Of a stretch of DNA of 64,000 nt, positions 28,701 to 43,533 are shown one piece after another. The stretch is from Rhinopomastus cyanomelas. Taxonomy: Eukaryota > Chordata > Aves > Bucerotiformes > Rhinopomastidae. The position numbers were made by a program, and so were the translations under genes. The DNA lies in NCBI GenBank assembly GCA_013400115.1, contig VXBP01002537.1:1-64000 (forward strand). The letters are read 5' to 3'. Below the pieces are notes generated by a model. The model was not told the DNA's origin and did not search any database. It saw nothing but the letters and a program-made list of their open reading frames with translations. Each line of letters opens with the position of its first letter. Position 1 is the first letter of the stretch.

Positions 28701-31700
28701 CACTGATATTTATAGGCATGGATGAGGGCTCTTCTCTCAAGGCTGAGCAGTCCTAGCCTTTTCAACATTTTCTGGTAAGAGAGATGCTACAGGCCTCCAG
28801 TCAAGTTTGTTGCCCTCTGCTAGACTCTCTCAGTAGTTCCTTATTTTGCTCAATCTGGGAAGCCCCGAGCAGGACACAGTACTCCAGTTGTGGCCTTACC
28901 AGGGCAGAGTAGAGGAGGAAGATGTCCTCTCTAGACCTACTGATCACATCCTTCTTAATGCACCCTAGTGTACTATTTGTCTTTTTTGCAACAAGTTCAT
29001 GCTCAGCTTACTGTCTACCAAGCCTCAAAGATCTTTCTTTTCAAGGCAACTCTGCAACACATCTATACCCCTAACCTACTCTGTACCTGCTTTTTTGTGG
29101 CCATTCCTACAGTGCATTTTTTTTGCCTGACCCAACCACAGATCATGCTAGAGAAGTGAAACAGGTTTTTCTAGGTTGCTGCTGGAAACTAAACATTTTT
29201 GTAATGTGCAGTCATTTACCCGACTCTTCAACAATTCATTTCTAGTTCCACATTAATTTCTAGTGTTTATCTAAAGAAAAGCAACAGGTTTAAAAATGTT
29301 TTTTCAGCTTTTTTTTTAGTAAGTTACACAACTTTTAATGTTTTCTTCATTCTTGCAAATTAACTTTATTTTCTTGGTAGATCAGCTAATAGAAAGCTTC
29401 ATGACAGCAATGATGGTTTAAGAAGTGCACTTGAAAACAGTTTCAGCAAGTACAACAAATCATTGGTACGCATTTATAATCTTGTTTTGTCATGCTAAAT
29501 TTCAGAATTAACAGACCAAATACAAATTTGTTTGTTCTTCAGTGGGTACTCAGAAAATTGGGTTTCATTCAGTGGACTCACTCTAGGAATACACTAGTTG
29601 AATTTTGTTAGATTTTACCTGTGTTTTTTGAAAGAATATAGTTTCGTTAAAGTGAAATGACTTTCTGAGGTGCTTTGGGAAGTAGTGATTTTTTAAAAAA
29701 TATCTATGGCTAAATTGATCATATATGAGCTGTATAAATCAGAAGTTTCTTTGGCACTAAAGGGAATATGCCTGTATTCTGTATATGGAAGTGCCCTCCC
29801 AGTGAAAACGCACTTTTTTCAGAAAACTGCTTTAGTAGTATTAGCAAAATTTTAATGTAATTTGAACTTCTGTCCAGGCAAGTCACTCAGAAAATTAATA
29901 GCAGGGACTGCTGGTAGTGGAGACATCAGTCAGACTCTTTTGGGTTTTCATAGCTGTATGGGGATCTGTTGTAATAGACATGGCCTGCTATTCTCCAAAT
30001 CAGAGAAAGGAAGGCTTGAAAGTCACAAAACATCTACCTGACATTTTGCAATATCAGAAAACCTCTTAAATTCAAAAACTAATGGTCAGACTTCCAGGAA
30101 AGCAGCTAACTGTTTTAGAAGGACGGAGCCAGAATAAAATTCTCACAAAGACCATACTGTCCACGAAGGAAGAAAACAGAAGTAATTGTATATTTCCAGC
30201 ATGCCATACCAATCAATGCAAGTACCTTTTGCTACAGGCTACCAGAGATTTACTGCAGCTGCAATAAGAGGTACCATATCCATCTGGCATTCCCAGAATC
30301 ATAAGAGAGGCAGATTATGCAGAAGACAGATGAAACTGTTCCTAGTCAATTAACATATAAAGGGACAGCAGAACATGTGAAATAATCTGTGATGTGCTAT
30401 TAGTTGATCATCTCTACTATCATCTCTCTACTATCTCACTCAAGAACCAGGAGGTATGTCTGCTCAAACTAGCTCAGCCAGTGACCTTTTCACTTCAGTA
30501 GTCCTTTTCACTTCAGTAGTCAACATGCTGTTTTTATAACCACTACTTTTCAAAGTATAGTATTTCAAAGTCTTCAGGTATAGTTGATAAAATGTTCTTC
30601 ATGGAATTTCTGTTGTCTTTGGTGGTTGAATCTGGTTAGCAGGTTCAGTATTAAGGCAGTGTTAGAGGCCAAATGCTGTACGTAATAGGACTTCAGACAT
30701 CCAGTCCTATATAAACCATTAGGTTTCATTAAAAAGAAGTAATTTACTATATATGACAAATCTAGATGCTTACACTATTCTCAACAAACTTACGATGCAT
30801 TTGTTATGTATGTATTGTAGAGGTTAGCAAACACTTCACCAGGAAGTACTCTTTCTAGAAGCAGTCCTAAATTTAACGGTGGACAGTCTCCTCTAAACCC
30901 AAGGTATGACAGGTAAGCCGGGATTGTTTTTAGTAAGTTAAAAAGACTGGGTCAATACATGTGTTTTAAAATAGTAAATATTGCCAAATAACAGCAAGAA
31001 TAGTTCTGATTCAGAAGGAATGTATGACCATAGCGTATGGTTCAAAGTGTACTGAAGTCAATGAGAATCCTTTCAATGACTTCAGAAAGCTCAGAAAAGC
31101 TCTTTCCAGTGCAAATCATAAACTGAATCTTGAGAAAATTATGGGGAGTTCAGACAGCTTCTTGTTTGGCCCTGGACTGGTTTGAATCTAGTTTGATTCT
31201 CAATCTCCCCTGTTTGCCTCCAAGAAATGATAAAAATCTCCACTGACAACCACTAGCTAGCTTATTCCTTACAAAATCAAACATTTTTGGACATATATTC
31301 AGCATGTATCTGTTGCATTTAATGACTTAGTCTTAACACCAGATGTACAAAAAGCCTGCAGGCCTGTCTGCATACATTCATTTAAATTAGATGTACTGTC
31401 TCAAGGTTATTTTCTCTGTATTAGTGTTGCAGTTTGAGAATTGCCAGAATTTTCAGATGTACCGAGGTGCTTTCATGAAAGAACAAAAAGTTGTGTTATT
31501 TTCAAGGGGAATCCTTCCCTCAGTTACCTGTCCTGGGGGAGGTGATGACACTGTCCTGCAACCTTCCCCAGAAAGGTCTGTCCTAGGGGACCTGCCCCAA
31601 GGTTACACTGTCCCAGGAACCTTCCCTGGAAGGGTCTGCCCTGAGATGTGCCCCGGAAGGGCCTGGCTAGGTCAGCCTATAAAAACCAGAGCACGCCCTT

Positions 31701-34700
31701 TGTTCACACTCTTTTTGGGGGCTGTGAGTACCCCTTCAGGGGGTGAGAACCGCGGCTCCACCACCAGCCCAGCCCGCGCCGGCCACGTCTTCCGAAAAAG
31801 GCGCCGGTCCTGCCGCTGCCGCACGGCGCCCTGCACCAGCTGTGGCTCCGAGAGGACCACGGCTTTCGAACTATCTGCGGCCTCAGCCTGACTCCACCGC
31901 TGGCGTGCACCTGCCGCCGCGCAGTCCGGAAGCGACCCTGGCCGCAGCTTGCCCCAGGTGCGTGGTCCTACTGCCACCGCATCGTGGCTTTGTCGCGGTC
32001 CTGGACCAGAGAAGCCGCAGACGCCGCTGTGCCCCGGACCCGAGTGGCCCCCTGCCGCGGCAGTGCACTGGTGCTGCACCATACCCGGAGAAGCAAGACT
32101 GGTGCAGATTTGCCATCATGACCCCCCACCACCACGGACAGCCTTCAGCATGGCGATGAGCTAGGGTACTCCTCTTCCCCCTGGAGCTGAGACAGGAGAG
32201 GGAGAGGAGAGGATCTTTGGAAGACCCTCTTGGCCACATGTGGAGTGTGGGGGAGTGTGGCCCTGCTGACGCAGCCATGCAGTCGATCTCCATCTTGGAT
32301 CCTGCACGTGGCCAGGCCCCACGGCTATGCCACTGCCATTTTGGAGAGACTGATCAACAGGAAGAGAGGCTGTTTGTCATTTCTGCTGTTGAGAAAAGAC
32401 TGGCAGCGCTTAAATTTTGGGGGAGGGCTCCTTTGTGCTTAGCTGAAGAAAGCAGAAGGACTCAGGAATCCTTAAACCTTGGATCTGAAAGACACAGGCT
32501 GGGTTCTGTGTTTGCTGCTGCACTGAGGGATGCAGGTGTAGGCGCTGAGAAAGTCAGGCCATCCCGGACTGACATGCTCTCTTTCCCAGGTCTCTAAACT
32601 AAAAGAAGAACCAAGGCCCAAACAATAGTGACCTCCCATTGTATTTTTCTCAGATTGTGTGATGGCATTTATGACACAGTTTCTAGTTTGTGTGCACTGA
32701 CCTGCATAACCTTTTCTTCCATTCTGTATACAATTATAGTGTTAATAAACCTTTCTGCAGTTTCCCTAAGCCATCCATTGTCTGGAAAATTTATCAGAGA
32801 TGTCATCGAGACCTCACAGCTTTGCTTTCCTTTCTTTTATCTTAAATTGTGGTCTTGAACCCACCACAATTTGAATAGACTCAAATTAGCTAAACAACCA
32901 GCTGTCATTTTCTGGCTTTGATATCATCATAGTATGTAATTTTCTGAGTCTTTTCAACAGTGACTTTTCACTGTGTGTGAATAAATAAACATTCTGAGAC
33001 TTGAGAAGTCATAAACAAAAACATTAATGTTTATATATATGTGAAGGGTAGGTGTTAGGAGGGTAGAGCTAGGCTCTTGTCAATGTCATCTGGACATTGG
33101 CCAATGGTTGTAAGCTGGAACATAGGAGGTTCCATATAAATATGAGAAGGAACTCCTTCACATATGAGGGTGACAGAGCACTGGAACAAGCTGCTCAGGG
33201 GGGTTGTGGAGTCTCCTTCTCTGGAGACGTTTTAAACCCACTTGGTTGTGTTCCTGTGTGACTTGGTCTAGGTGATCTTTTGAGGTCCCTTCCAATCCCT
33301 AATGATTCTATGATTCCATCAAAAACATAGATTGTGTAATTTAATCTGAGCATCCTAATAGATATTATTGAAAAACAATTTTTTTAGAAAGGTAAAATAA
33401 ATATTGATATATGTCTTAAACTGTACCATTTATAAGCTAGACTTCATCATCTCAGAGGTCTTTTCCAGCCTCAATACTTTTCAATAATTCTGTAAATCTC
33501 TTGCCATTGCTAATTATTGACTATTCCAGAGTGGCTAAAGTTTTGTTTGGAAAAACAATTTTTTTTTCTTTCCCCTCCAATATTTTCCTACTAGATCATC
33601 GCATTCTTCTTGTGTAGATGAAGATTGTGATTCTTTAGCCCTTTGTGATCCTATGCAAAGGATAAACTGTGAAGTTGACAGCTTACCTGAGAGCTGTTTT
33701 GACAGTGGTTTGTCTACTCTGAGAGATTCAAATGAGTATGATTCAGAAGTGGAATACAGGCACCAAAGGATTTTCCAAAGGTCACAGTGCATGCAAGAAA
33801 GCTTTGGTGGTGATGCTTCTGATACAGATGTAAGTGTTGAACTTCCTTCTTCTCTGAAAAAGACCTTTGGTTGCAGACAAAAGCTGTTCCCTGTGTTTAA
33901 ATGAAATGGAGCTTCACCTCTTAAAACTCAGTGTTTGGAATATGTGAAATAAAATAAGATTAGTAACTTTTTTTTTGAGAATGCATAAATATTTACACAA
34001 ATAAAATGTTTTGATATTTTTTGTAGATTTTAGAGGTAATTAATTTTTGAAGGTTGTTAAACAGCTTGCAGACAGGAGCTTCTATTGCTTAAAAAGCAGA
34101 TAATGTGGAGGAAGTTTCCATTCACTTTCTCTTACTATGATGTGATGGTGAGTGAAAAAATCACACCTATGAGAAAAACAGTACTGTTAATGCATGCATT
34201 GACTTGCACAATGTAAATTCAATTGTTAAGTGTCCAAGAATTTACAAAGATAGGAGGTATTATTGTGTCCACAGAAAGCTTTATACATGACTGCATATTA
34301 GGACTAGTATCAAGTACAGCAGAAATCAAGGTATTTTTAGAGCATATCCTTTAATGTACATAATTAGAGACATTTATTCTCTACTTGCAGTTGAAAAGAC
34401 GATGAATAGTGTTGATTAATATAGCACAGCTGTAATCTAGCTTGAGTAGTAAAAGCATAGAAACTAATGCCTTGTAGGGAAATTATAAATTATTGTAAAA
34501 TAAGCTTTGAAATAAAGTATTTGTTTTTGTAATTATTTTTTAAAATGGAATTTTCCGTAGGGAAATTAATATACTGTATTTAGAATCTGCACTGAAAGCA
34601 TGTATGTCAAATGAGCAAACTAATTTAAGGCCCAATAGTAAAGATGAAATGTGAATAAGAACAGAATAATTTCAGTATTCAGGCTAAAATTGCACACCTC

Positions 34701-37700
34701 TATTTTGTCACTTATCTCCATTTAATCTAAATTATTTCAACAAGTGCTATAATCTGTCTTAGCTATGCCTTTCCCCAAAAAAACCATACTTTCCTTACCA
34801 GAGCTAACACATTAGCTTGCATTTTCAAGGTTCCAGAGATCAGAGATGAAGAGGCATACAGTGCTGATAACAACAGTGTGGTACTAGACTGGAAGTCCTC
34901 ACAACCAGTAAGTCGGAGCAGCTCGTTTGTGTCAACAAGGAAATACATATCTGCTCTCACCCCTCAGGTAATTAATTTTTTATGGGAAAAAATCCACCTG
35001 TTTGATGTAGAGAATGTTATTTATATGAGTTAAAATACAAGGGCTCTTTTTATTTTCAGTCAGATGCATCTGAATGTGTTCTGAAATACCCCAGTTCAGA
35101 GAAGGCTTATAAGATTGTTCTTGCTGGAGATGCAGCAGTGGGAAAATCCAGTTTCCTTACAAGACTTTGCAAGAATGAATTTCGAGGCAATACCAGTGCA
35201 ACCCTGGGTATAGCTGTTTCTCTTCTTAAAATACTAAAGTGAATTTCATTGCTATTATATGGAAGTGGGTGAGAAGATTATACTCTGTGATTGCTAGCCA
35301 CGTTTTCCTGAATGTACAGGTGCAGTTTCTTAGGCTGTGAGATTTAACAGTAAAGATTGGAAGGGCCTGACTGCCTGAGTGTATAATAGCTACTGCCTTA
35401 ATTTAGTTTCAAAGCACAAAGGCTCTTCCTGCACAACATAAAGCACCAGAAAAGGGAATTTCTGTGTGTATGATCCTTTCCTGAAGTTTTCATTTGCCAT
35501 CTTGTCTTCTCTGCTGTTTCGTCTTTCCATAGTATTTCATAACTATGCTTTGATGACTTTCATGCTGGTTTTTCGGTGTTATTTAAGCTGGAGTTAAATG
35601 CAGTGAAGGGAATTCTGACTAACTTCTTGTATATTGTACTGTAACAGTCAGCTAACAGACTTCTTTTACTGATACCAAAGACTGAGATATTTTTCTTACA
35701 ATAAAACCGTGCATTTGTTTTACTGCTTCTGATTAAGGATTTTATTATTATTTTTCTTCTCCTTTGCTTCTGAAATAGAGTCTGTTTTGTAAAGCATTTT
35801 CGGTTCTTCCATGAAACTGTTCAGCAAAATACAGCAGATAAAGGTCTTACTGCTTATTGGTCAAAATGTTGATCAAATAAGTATCAATTTTTCTGGGAAG
35901 AACAATTTTCTAAAGATAAATTGAATATATTCAGGGGATTATTGCAGTTCAAGACTCTGTGAACAACAGAAAGATCATAATCTAGTAGAAGACATGAGTT
36001 TTTAAATAAATGTTAGATATGGTTCATTTTGGTGTTTTTAAAATACTGATCTATTTATTAGAATATACACATTATTTTCAGGTGTGGATTTTCAAATGAA
36101 AAGACTAATTGTTGATGGAGAAACTACAGTCCTACAGCTGTGGGACACAGCTGGGCAGGAGAGGTTAGTGATTCGTAGTACTTATGTAATTTAAAATTTT
36201 TTTTCTAAAGTATGCTTGGCTTTTCTAATTAAAAAGATTTCTACTGTATAGTATATGAACTTATAGTAATTACGTATGGCTGTGTATAGATTTTTCTAAA
36301 CAGACATGAATTTGCTGTGCTGAGACCCCCAAGAAATGTTGAATGTTTGTAAGGTTTGGTGATGTCTAAGGTAATTTTCCTCTCTGCAGAGAGAAATAAT
36401 TGAGGTTCATCACAGCCTTAATTAATTTAATTGTTATGTCCTCCTCTTACAATACAAAAAGTTGGACTATGTTGTTTTTTCCAATTTTAGTCTTTAGATT
36501 TCTTTGTTCTTACGGGGCTGTATTTCTTCAAATTACTGTTTCCTCACTTGAAAGCCATAACTTTTTCATTGACAGCTTTTGGGGTTTATTAACAGGTTAT
36601 ATAACACTATGGAAGTCAGCATAATCTGTTCATTGATCAGGATTTGTATCAGAGTGCATATTTACTTTTCCTTAAATGAATGATTATGTGAAATAAGTAG
36701 TGAGAGGCCCAATCATTCTCCTCCCACATAATCAATGTGCGAGCTGTACTTTAATAAATAATGTAAATATCTACTTAGTTTAGTTGGTTGATAGGTAAAT
36801 TGTGTGGTGTTAATGGAAAAATGACGGTATCTGATTAATTTTTGCAGTAAGTATATTGGTTTCATTTTTTTTTACATTTAGCAGAGTAATCCATTCAATT
36901 TTTAATGTTAAATGTAAGTGAAAAAGCCTTGCTATTGAATCAAAAGTACAGTACAAAATATATTATCTGTACACAGTATATTATCTGTGATAGGCTGTAG
37001 ATTGTTTTGATACAAAAAAGTACTAATTGCTGTTGAGGACAGAATACTCTCGTAGACCTGCACAAATAGTTTTTAAAAGCTACTTATGGAAGAAGCTATG
37101 AGAAAACTCATCTTGTAATCTGGAAAAAACAACTTGCTCACTAGTGCAGTAAAGTAGTGCTGTATTCTGAATGATTTTAAACTTAATTATTTTCTGGTAA
37201 TATAGCCTTATGCAATTTTTTTTTTTTTCTAAAAGATTCCGAAGTATTGCTAAATCGTACTTTAGAAGAGCAGATGGTGTGTTACTGCTATATGATGTAA
37301 CGTGTGAAAAAAGCTTTCTGAATGTGCGAGAATGGGTGGATATGATTGAGGTAAGACTCTTAGCTATATGCAACTTACAGAATATATTTTACTGCATTGT
37401 CACCTTATGATTGATAAAATTTTAATATCTGTATGTTGGAATTAGCCAGAATGTGTTCTCTTACAGAGCAAAAGCTACATGGAAGTCCTACATGTATGCT
37501 GACATATACAGTTTGTGTTAAAATTGATTAAGCTTTTTGTATAACAAGGTATAATGTAAACAACACTCTTACCAATAACTTCCTTTTGATATGAAGATGG
37601 GAGTCTATTTTAAATATCCTCATGTGTATGGCTTGAGTATTTCTTGGAGTCTTTGCATTTTAAATCAGTATCACAGAATTGCTGAGGCTGGAAAAGATCT

Positions 37701-40700
37701 GAAAGTCCAGCCTGTCACCTAACATCACCACAACCATCTAGACCATGGCACTAAGTACTGTGTCCAATCATTTCTCAAATACCTCCAGGGATTTCAACTC
37801 CACCACCTCCTTGGGCAGTCCATTCCAATGCCTGATCACACTTTCCGTGAGAAAGTGCTTTCTAACATCCAGCCTAAACCTCCCCGGTGCAGTTTCAGGC
37901 CCTGCCCTCTTGGCCTATCTGTAGTTGCCTGGGAGAAGGGCCTGACCCTCCACCTGACTCCAGCCTCTCTTCAGGTAGTTTTAGAGAGGGGTAAGGTTCC
38001 TCTTCTCCAGGCTAAACAACCCCAGCTCCCTCGGCAGCACCTCATAAGACTTGCCCTGCAGTCCCTTCAGCAGCCTTGTTGCTCTCCTCTGGACCCGCTC
38101 CAGCACCTCAATCTCTTTCTTGAAGTGAGGGGCCCAGAACTGCCCCCAGTACTTGAGGGGAGGCCTCATCAGTGCCCAGTACAGGAGAATTACGTCCCTG
38201 TTCTACTGGCGACATCATTCCTGGTACAAGCCAGGATACTGTTGGCCTTTTGTGTGACCTGTGCACGCTGCTGGCTCCTGTTCAGCTGGTTGTCAACCAG
38301 TACTCCAAAGTCCCTCTCTGCCAGGCCACTTTCCAGCCACTCATCCCCCAGCCTGTAGCACTGCAGGGGCTTATTTTGGCCAAAATGTAGGACCATGCAC
38401 TTGGACTTGTTGAACCTCATGCAATTTTCACAAGTCCAGTTCTCAAGATCCCTCTGGATGGTTTCCCTTCTCTCCAACTTGTCAATCTCACCACACAGCT
38501 TTGTGTCATCAGCAGACTTGCTGAGAATGTGTTCAGTGCCACTGTCCATGGTGCCAGCAGAGATGTTGAACAGCACTGGGCCCAAAACAGACTTGTGAGA
38601 CGCAACATTCAGTACCAATCTCCACTTGGGCATTGATCACAACTCCTCTGAGTGTGACTTCCAGCCAATTCCCTACTCACTGAGTGGTCTGTCTGTCAAA
38701 TCCATTTCTCTCTATTTCAGAGACAAGGATGTCCTGTGGCACACTGTCAAATGACTTGCACAAGTCCGGGCAGATGACATCAGTTGCTCTGTTCTTATAG
38801 TTCAATTCTCTAACCCTGTCATATAAGGCCACCAGTTTTGTTAGCCATGATCTGCCTTTAGTGAAGCTGTGCTGGCTGTCATCAGTCACCTCCTTATTCT
38901 CCATGTGCCTGAGCACAGTTTCCAGGAGGATCTGTTCCATGATTTTACCAGGCACAAATGTGAGACTGATTGGCCTGTAGTTCCCTGAGTCATTTTTTTT
39001 ACTTTTTAAAAATGGGGATTATGTCTTCACTTTTCCAGTCTGTGGGAACTTCACCAGACTGTCACAGTCCCTCAGATATGATAGATAATGTGGCCTAGTG
39101 TCTTCAGCTACCAGTTTGCTCAGAACTGTGGTTATATCACATCATGCTCCATGGAGTTGTGAACCTTCAGGCTCTTTATAAGGGTCACTGGGCTGATCTG
39201 CCCCTAAAATGGATGGTTGATCCTTCTCCCAGTCCCAGGTTTTAAGCTCTGTGACTTCAGTGGCATGGTTTGAGTTCTGGAGTGAAGACTGAAGCAAAAA
39301 AATGTCATGACTTACCAGGTCACCTGTTTCCTTCTAGTTACAGAACTACATATTGCAGTAGTTTTCAGTGGCTACCATTGCTCTTCACTGAGCCAAAGGC
39401 TTTAACACCCACCTATGCTGACTGCTACTCCTCAGCTGCTGTGCTGGTCCTGAGTGCCTGGCCTCAAGGTCTGGCCCTGCTGTGAGGATCCTAGATGATG
39501 GCTTCTGTTTGCCTGTGTGCTGGGTGTGCAGTGGCAGTGTAACTTGATGATGCTAGTTACTTTTTTGTGTCCTGAGTGTTGTTGAAATTAGGAAGTAAAA
39601 TGCTCTTCACAGGATGCAACTCATGAGAATATTCCAATTATGATGGTGGGAAACAAGGCAGATCTCCGTCAAGCTGTTACAGAACAAGGGCAAAAATGTG
39701 TCCCTATAAACTATGGAGAAAAGCTGGCTATGGTAAGGTTCAAGTCTATTTCTTTAGTATAAAATGGTATTAACTTCTTTAATATGAAAACCGTGTGAGA
39801 AACTAGTAAACAAAAGTAATTTCCTGGTTGTTTGTTCATACCTAGTGATTAGGATTCTTGGATACTTTGCATGAAAACTGTTGTATTTTGATGGTGTTGG
39901 CTAGGCTAAATCACATCTCAGTATTCGCTGAGCTGAATTTCATTATTAAGTAGGATAGACTTCTCAGAGGGTAAATAGTGGATGGCTAGGAGACTGACTT
40001 TAAGAGGAAGCATACTAATAAGCATGTAAGTCTTGTGTGTGTCCAGATTTTGTGTGGAATATTTTCATATTCAAGAAACTGTCCTGTATTCCTGGCACTT
40101 CTGCTGAAAGGAAAAAAGGTTCTCTCTGCAATAAATATAAGTATGGACAAGTGTTTTCAATGAATTTATGTAATTAATCCTGTATTTTGGAGAGAAAAAG
40201 GAGAATTTTTAGGATCTTGAGTTGCTGAGTGCTTGTGCAATTAAAATTTATTATGCTGGGCCAGATACCAAGTCTGTTACTTATGGAATTATATTTTTGG
40301 TTAATGCTAAATACTTTTGTGTATGAGTAGCTAATAAGCTGGATTCAGTAACCTGTCCTAGCCTCTTCAATTTTGCAGTCTAGTGGACTAAAGAAAGTTT
40401 CAACATTAAGACTACAATATGACTTTTATTCAGTTTGCTACTTAAGAATATACTGAATGTGAAAATGATACAATTAAAAAGCAGTTACTGCTATTTTCAC
40501 AGAACTAAAGTGAATATATGGGAGAACAAAGAGTACGCAAAAAAATTCTGTTCATTTAAATGTGTGTCATCTTTCTTTGTGTTATTGAAGGAACCATTTG
40601 TAATTGACTATACATATTCACATGGAAACCATTTCAATTTAGTTAGCTTAACATTTTATTTTTGCTCACAGACTTACAATGCGCTGTTCTGTGAAACAAG

Positions 40701-43489
40701 TGCTAAAGATGGATCTAATGTTGTAGAAGCAGTTCTTCATCTTGCTCGGTAAGTAGCCATGTTTCAAATTTTGTATAAACACATCTAAGTATATTTTATA
40801 AAACATTATCTGTCAATGCACAAAGACACATGTGTGCACTTACATTGTACCAGCAACAAATTCAACAAATAAAATTTTAAAAAGAATATTTTGTTGAATC
40901 ATAAATAAATGGGATTTATTCTTGGTTAAATCACACAAGTGTGTTGTTTTTAAATGTTAAAAAGCTGTATCAATAATACATAAATTAGAGCTCAGTTATG
41001 GAGTTCACAATTTAAAAACCTGCTTAGGCAATGAATTAAATTTTAAATGGTATATGAATTTATTTAATTCCATCTTAAATTAATTTCAAATGTGCAGAAT
41101 TCTATGTGTAATTAATTTCTAATTCTTTTCCATATATTTGTTTATGTGCAGTTTTACTACTAACCATTCTAATCCTACGTGTCTTCTTTGGTGTCCCTTT
41201 CTCTGGGTTATTTAAAAGATAGACAGTCTGATTATATTAGATTAGCAACTTAGTATTTTTGTGGTAATGTGTGAGTCAAACATTACTGTTCTACTACCAT
41301 TCCAAAACAATCTTGGTTACAATATAAAGGCTGGAAGAGACCTCCAAGATCATCAAGTCCAACTGTTAATCCAGTGCCACCATGCCCACTAAACCATGTT
41401 TCCAAGTGCCCCATCTACGTGCTTTTAGAGCACTTTCAGGGATGGTGGCTCCTCCACTGCTCTCGATAGTCTCTTCCAATACCTGACCACTCTTTCAGTG
41501 AAGGAATTTTTCCTAATGTCCCATCTAAATCCACTGGTGCAACTTGAGGTCATTTCCTCTCATCCTATCTCTAGCAACTTGGGAGAAGAGGCTCACCCCC
41601 ATCTCCTTACAACTAACTTTTCCGTCAGCGACAAGGTCTCCTGTTAGCCTCCTGTATTCCAGACTAAACAACACCAGTTCCCTCAGCCACGACTTAAAAG
41701 ACTTGTCCTTCAGGCCCTTCACTAGCCCTGTTGCCCTTCTTTGGACTTGTTCCAACATTGTAGTGTCTTTCTTGTGTGGAGATACCCAAAACTGAAATGA
41801 AGTGTTAAAGGTGAGAATTCACTAGTGCAGAGTCCTGGGGGACAATAGCTGCTTCTAGAGCTGTTGGCCACACTGTTTCTAATGCTCAGGCCAGGATGCT
41901 CTCGGACTTCCTGACTGGGTCATGTTCACCCAGCTATCAGTCAGCACCAACCAGCTATCCAGCCACTCTTCCACAAGCCTATAGCATTGCATATGACGTG
42001 AAGTGTAGGACCCCGCACTTGCTCTTTCTAAACCTTGTACAATTGACCTTGGCCCATCAATCCAGCCTGTTTAGGTTTCTCTGCAGAGCTTTCCTACCCT
42101 GAAGCAGGTTGAAACAATCACTCAATTTGGTATCATTTGCAAAATTACTGTGGGTGCACTCAATCCCCTCATCCAGATCATTGCTAAAGATGTTAAACAG
42201 GACTGGCCCTCAGGAACCACTGCTTTAAGTGTGTTGAAGGCCTGGTAATACATGATGAATGCATCCTCAGCTTCTGTTTTTTTGATTTAATATATGGAAC
42301 TCAAAGTCAGAATTACAAACCATATTTGGCTCAGTATTTGTTTATTATTATTGTATATATTTATTATTATTGTGAAAATATGGATTAACATATCTAGAAT
42401 ACAAAATACTGACTTTCTAGAGAGCATAATTTCTTCCTCACATGAGATTTTCAATACTACCTATATCTCCAGGAAAATGCATCCAATCAGAGATACAGCA
42501 AGAGTGCAGGCATTTATTTGTTTTTTGGTGTCAATGTGGAGCTAATTGCTGCTTTGTTAAATTATTCATTCGCTAAAACCTGGGAATGCCATGAATCCAT
42601 GCCGTGTATTAAGGAATTAGAGAACATACATAGCACCATTAAATAACATTAATGACAATTGGAAAATGATCTCAACATGTTTAAGCATTATAACTTTGTT
42701 TAACTGTTTCAAGAATTTTAAGAGTGTTTTATCAGTTGGACTCTTTAGCATCTTCAAAAATGAAGAAAAAACAGCATGGCTTCACCAAAGGGAAGTCATG
42801 CTTGACCAACTTGATAGCCTTTTATGAGGGCATAACCTGGTGGATAGATGATGGCAGAGCGGTGGATGTGGTCTATCTTGACTTGAGTAAGGCATTTGAC
42901 GCGGTCCCCCACAGCATCCTTGCAGACAAACTGAGGCAGTGTGGACTGGATGATCAAGTAGTGAGGTGGATTGTGAACTGGCTGCCAGAGAGTAGTGGTC
43001 AATGGGATAAAGTCTAGTTGAAGGCTTGTATCTAGTTGAGTCCTCCAAGGGTTGGTACTGGGACCAGTCCTCTTTAATCTATTCATTAATGAATTGGATG
43101 AAGGATTAGAGTGTACTGTCAGCAAGTTTGCTGATGACACAAAGCAGGGAGAAGTGGCTTTGGCAGGGGGATTGGATGATTTTTTGAAGTCCCTTCCAAT
43201 CCTTAATGTTCTGTGATTCTGAGAACAATTGGCATTTTTCATCAGAAGGTTCATTGATTCTCAGATGGCCTACATAGTACTTAGATACTTGGTCTGGAAT
43301 GGTTGGCTTTGATTTCTTTATTCAAGTTTTAGTGAATTTTATTCTTTGAAAGAAGTATATAATTTTGAAACAGAAATGTCTGTGTGAGCATTTTATTATG
43401 ATTATATTGAATAATACAGTGACCTGAGAGGAACGCAATGAATTTATTCTGCTGATATGTGGGAAATTTAAGCTGTGTATATATTTGTG

Positions 43490-43533
<44 letters not shown>

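Noticed and set aside
31391..32597. Several long GC-rich open frames around 31.4-32.6 kb
   Set aside because: They lie inside a solo LTR, overlap on both strands, and are not shared in frame with the second LTR copy.
42724..43017. Reverse transcriptase frame as a functional gene
   Set aside because: It is a truncated CR1 fragment with internal deletion.
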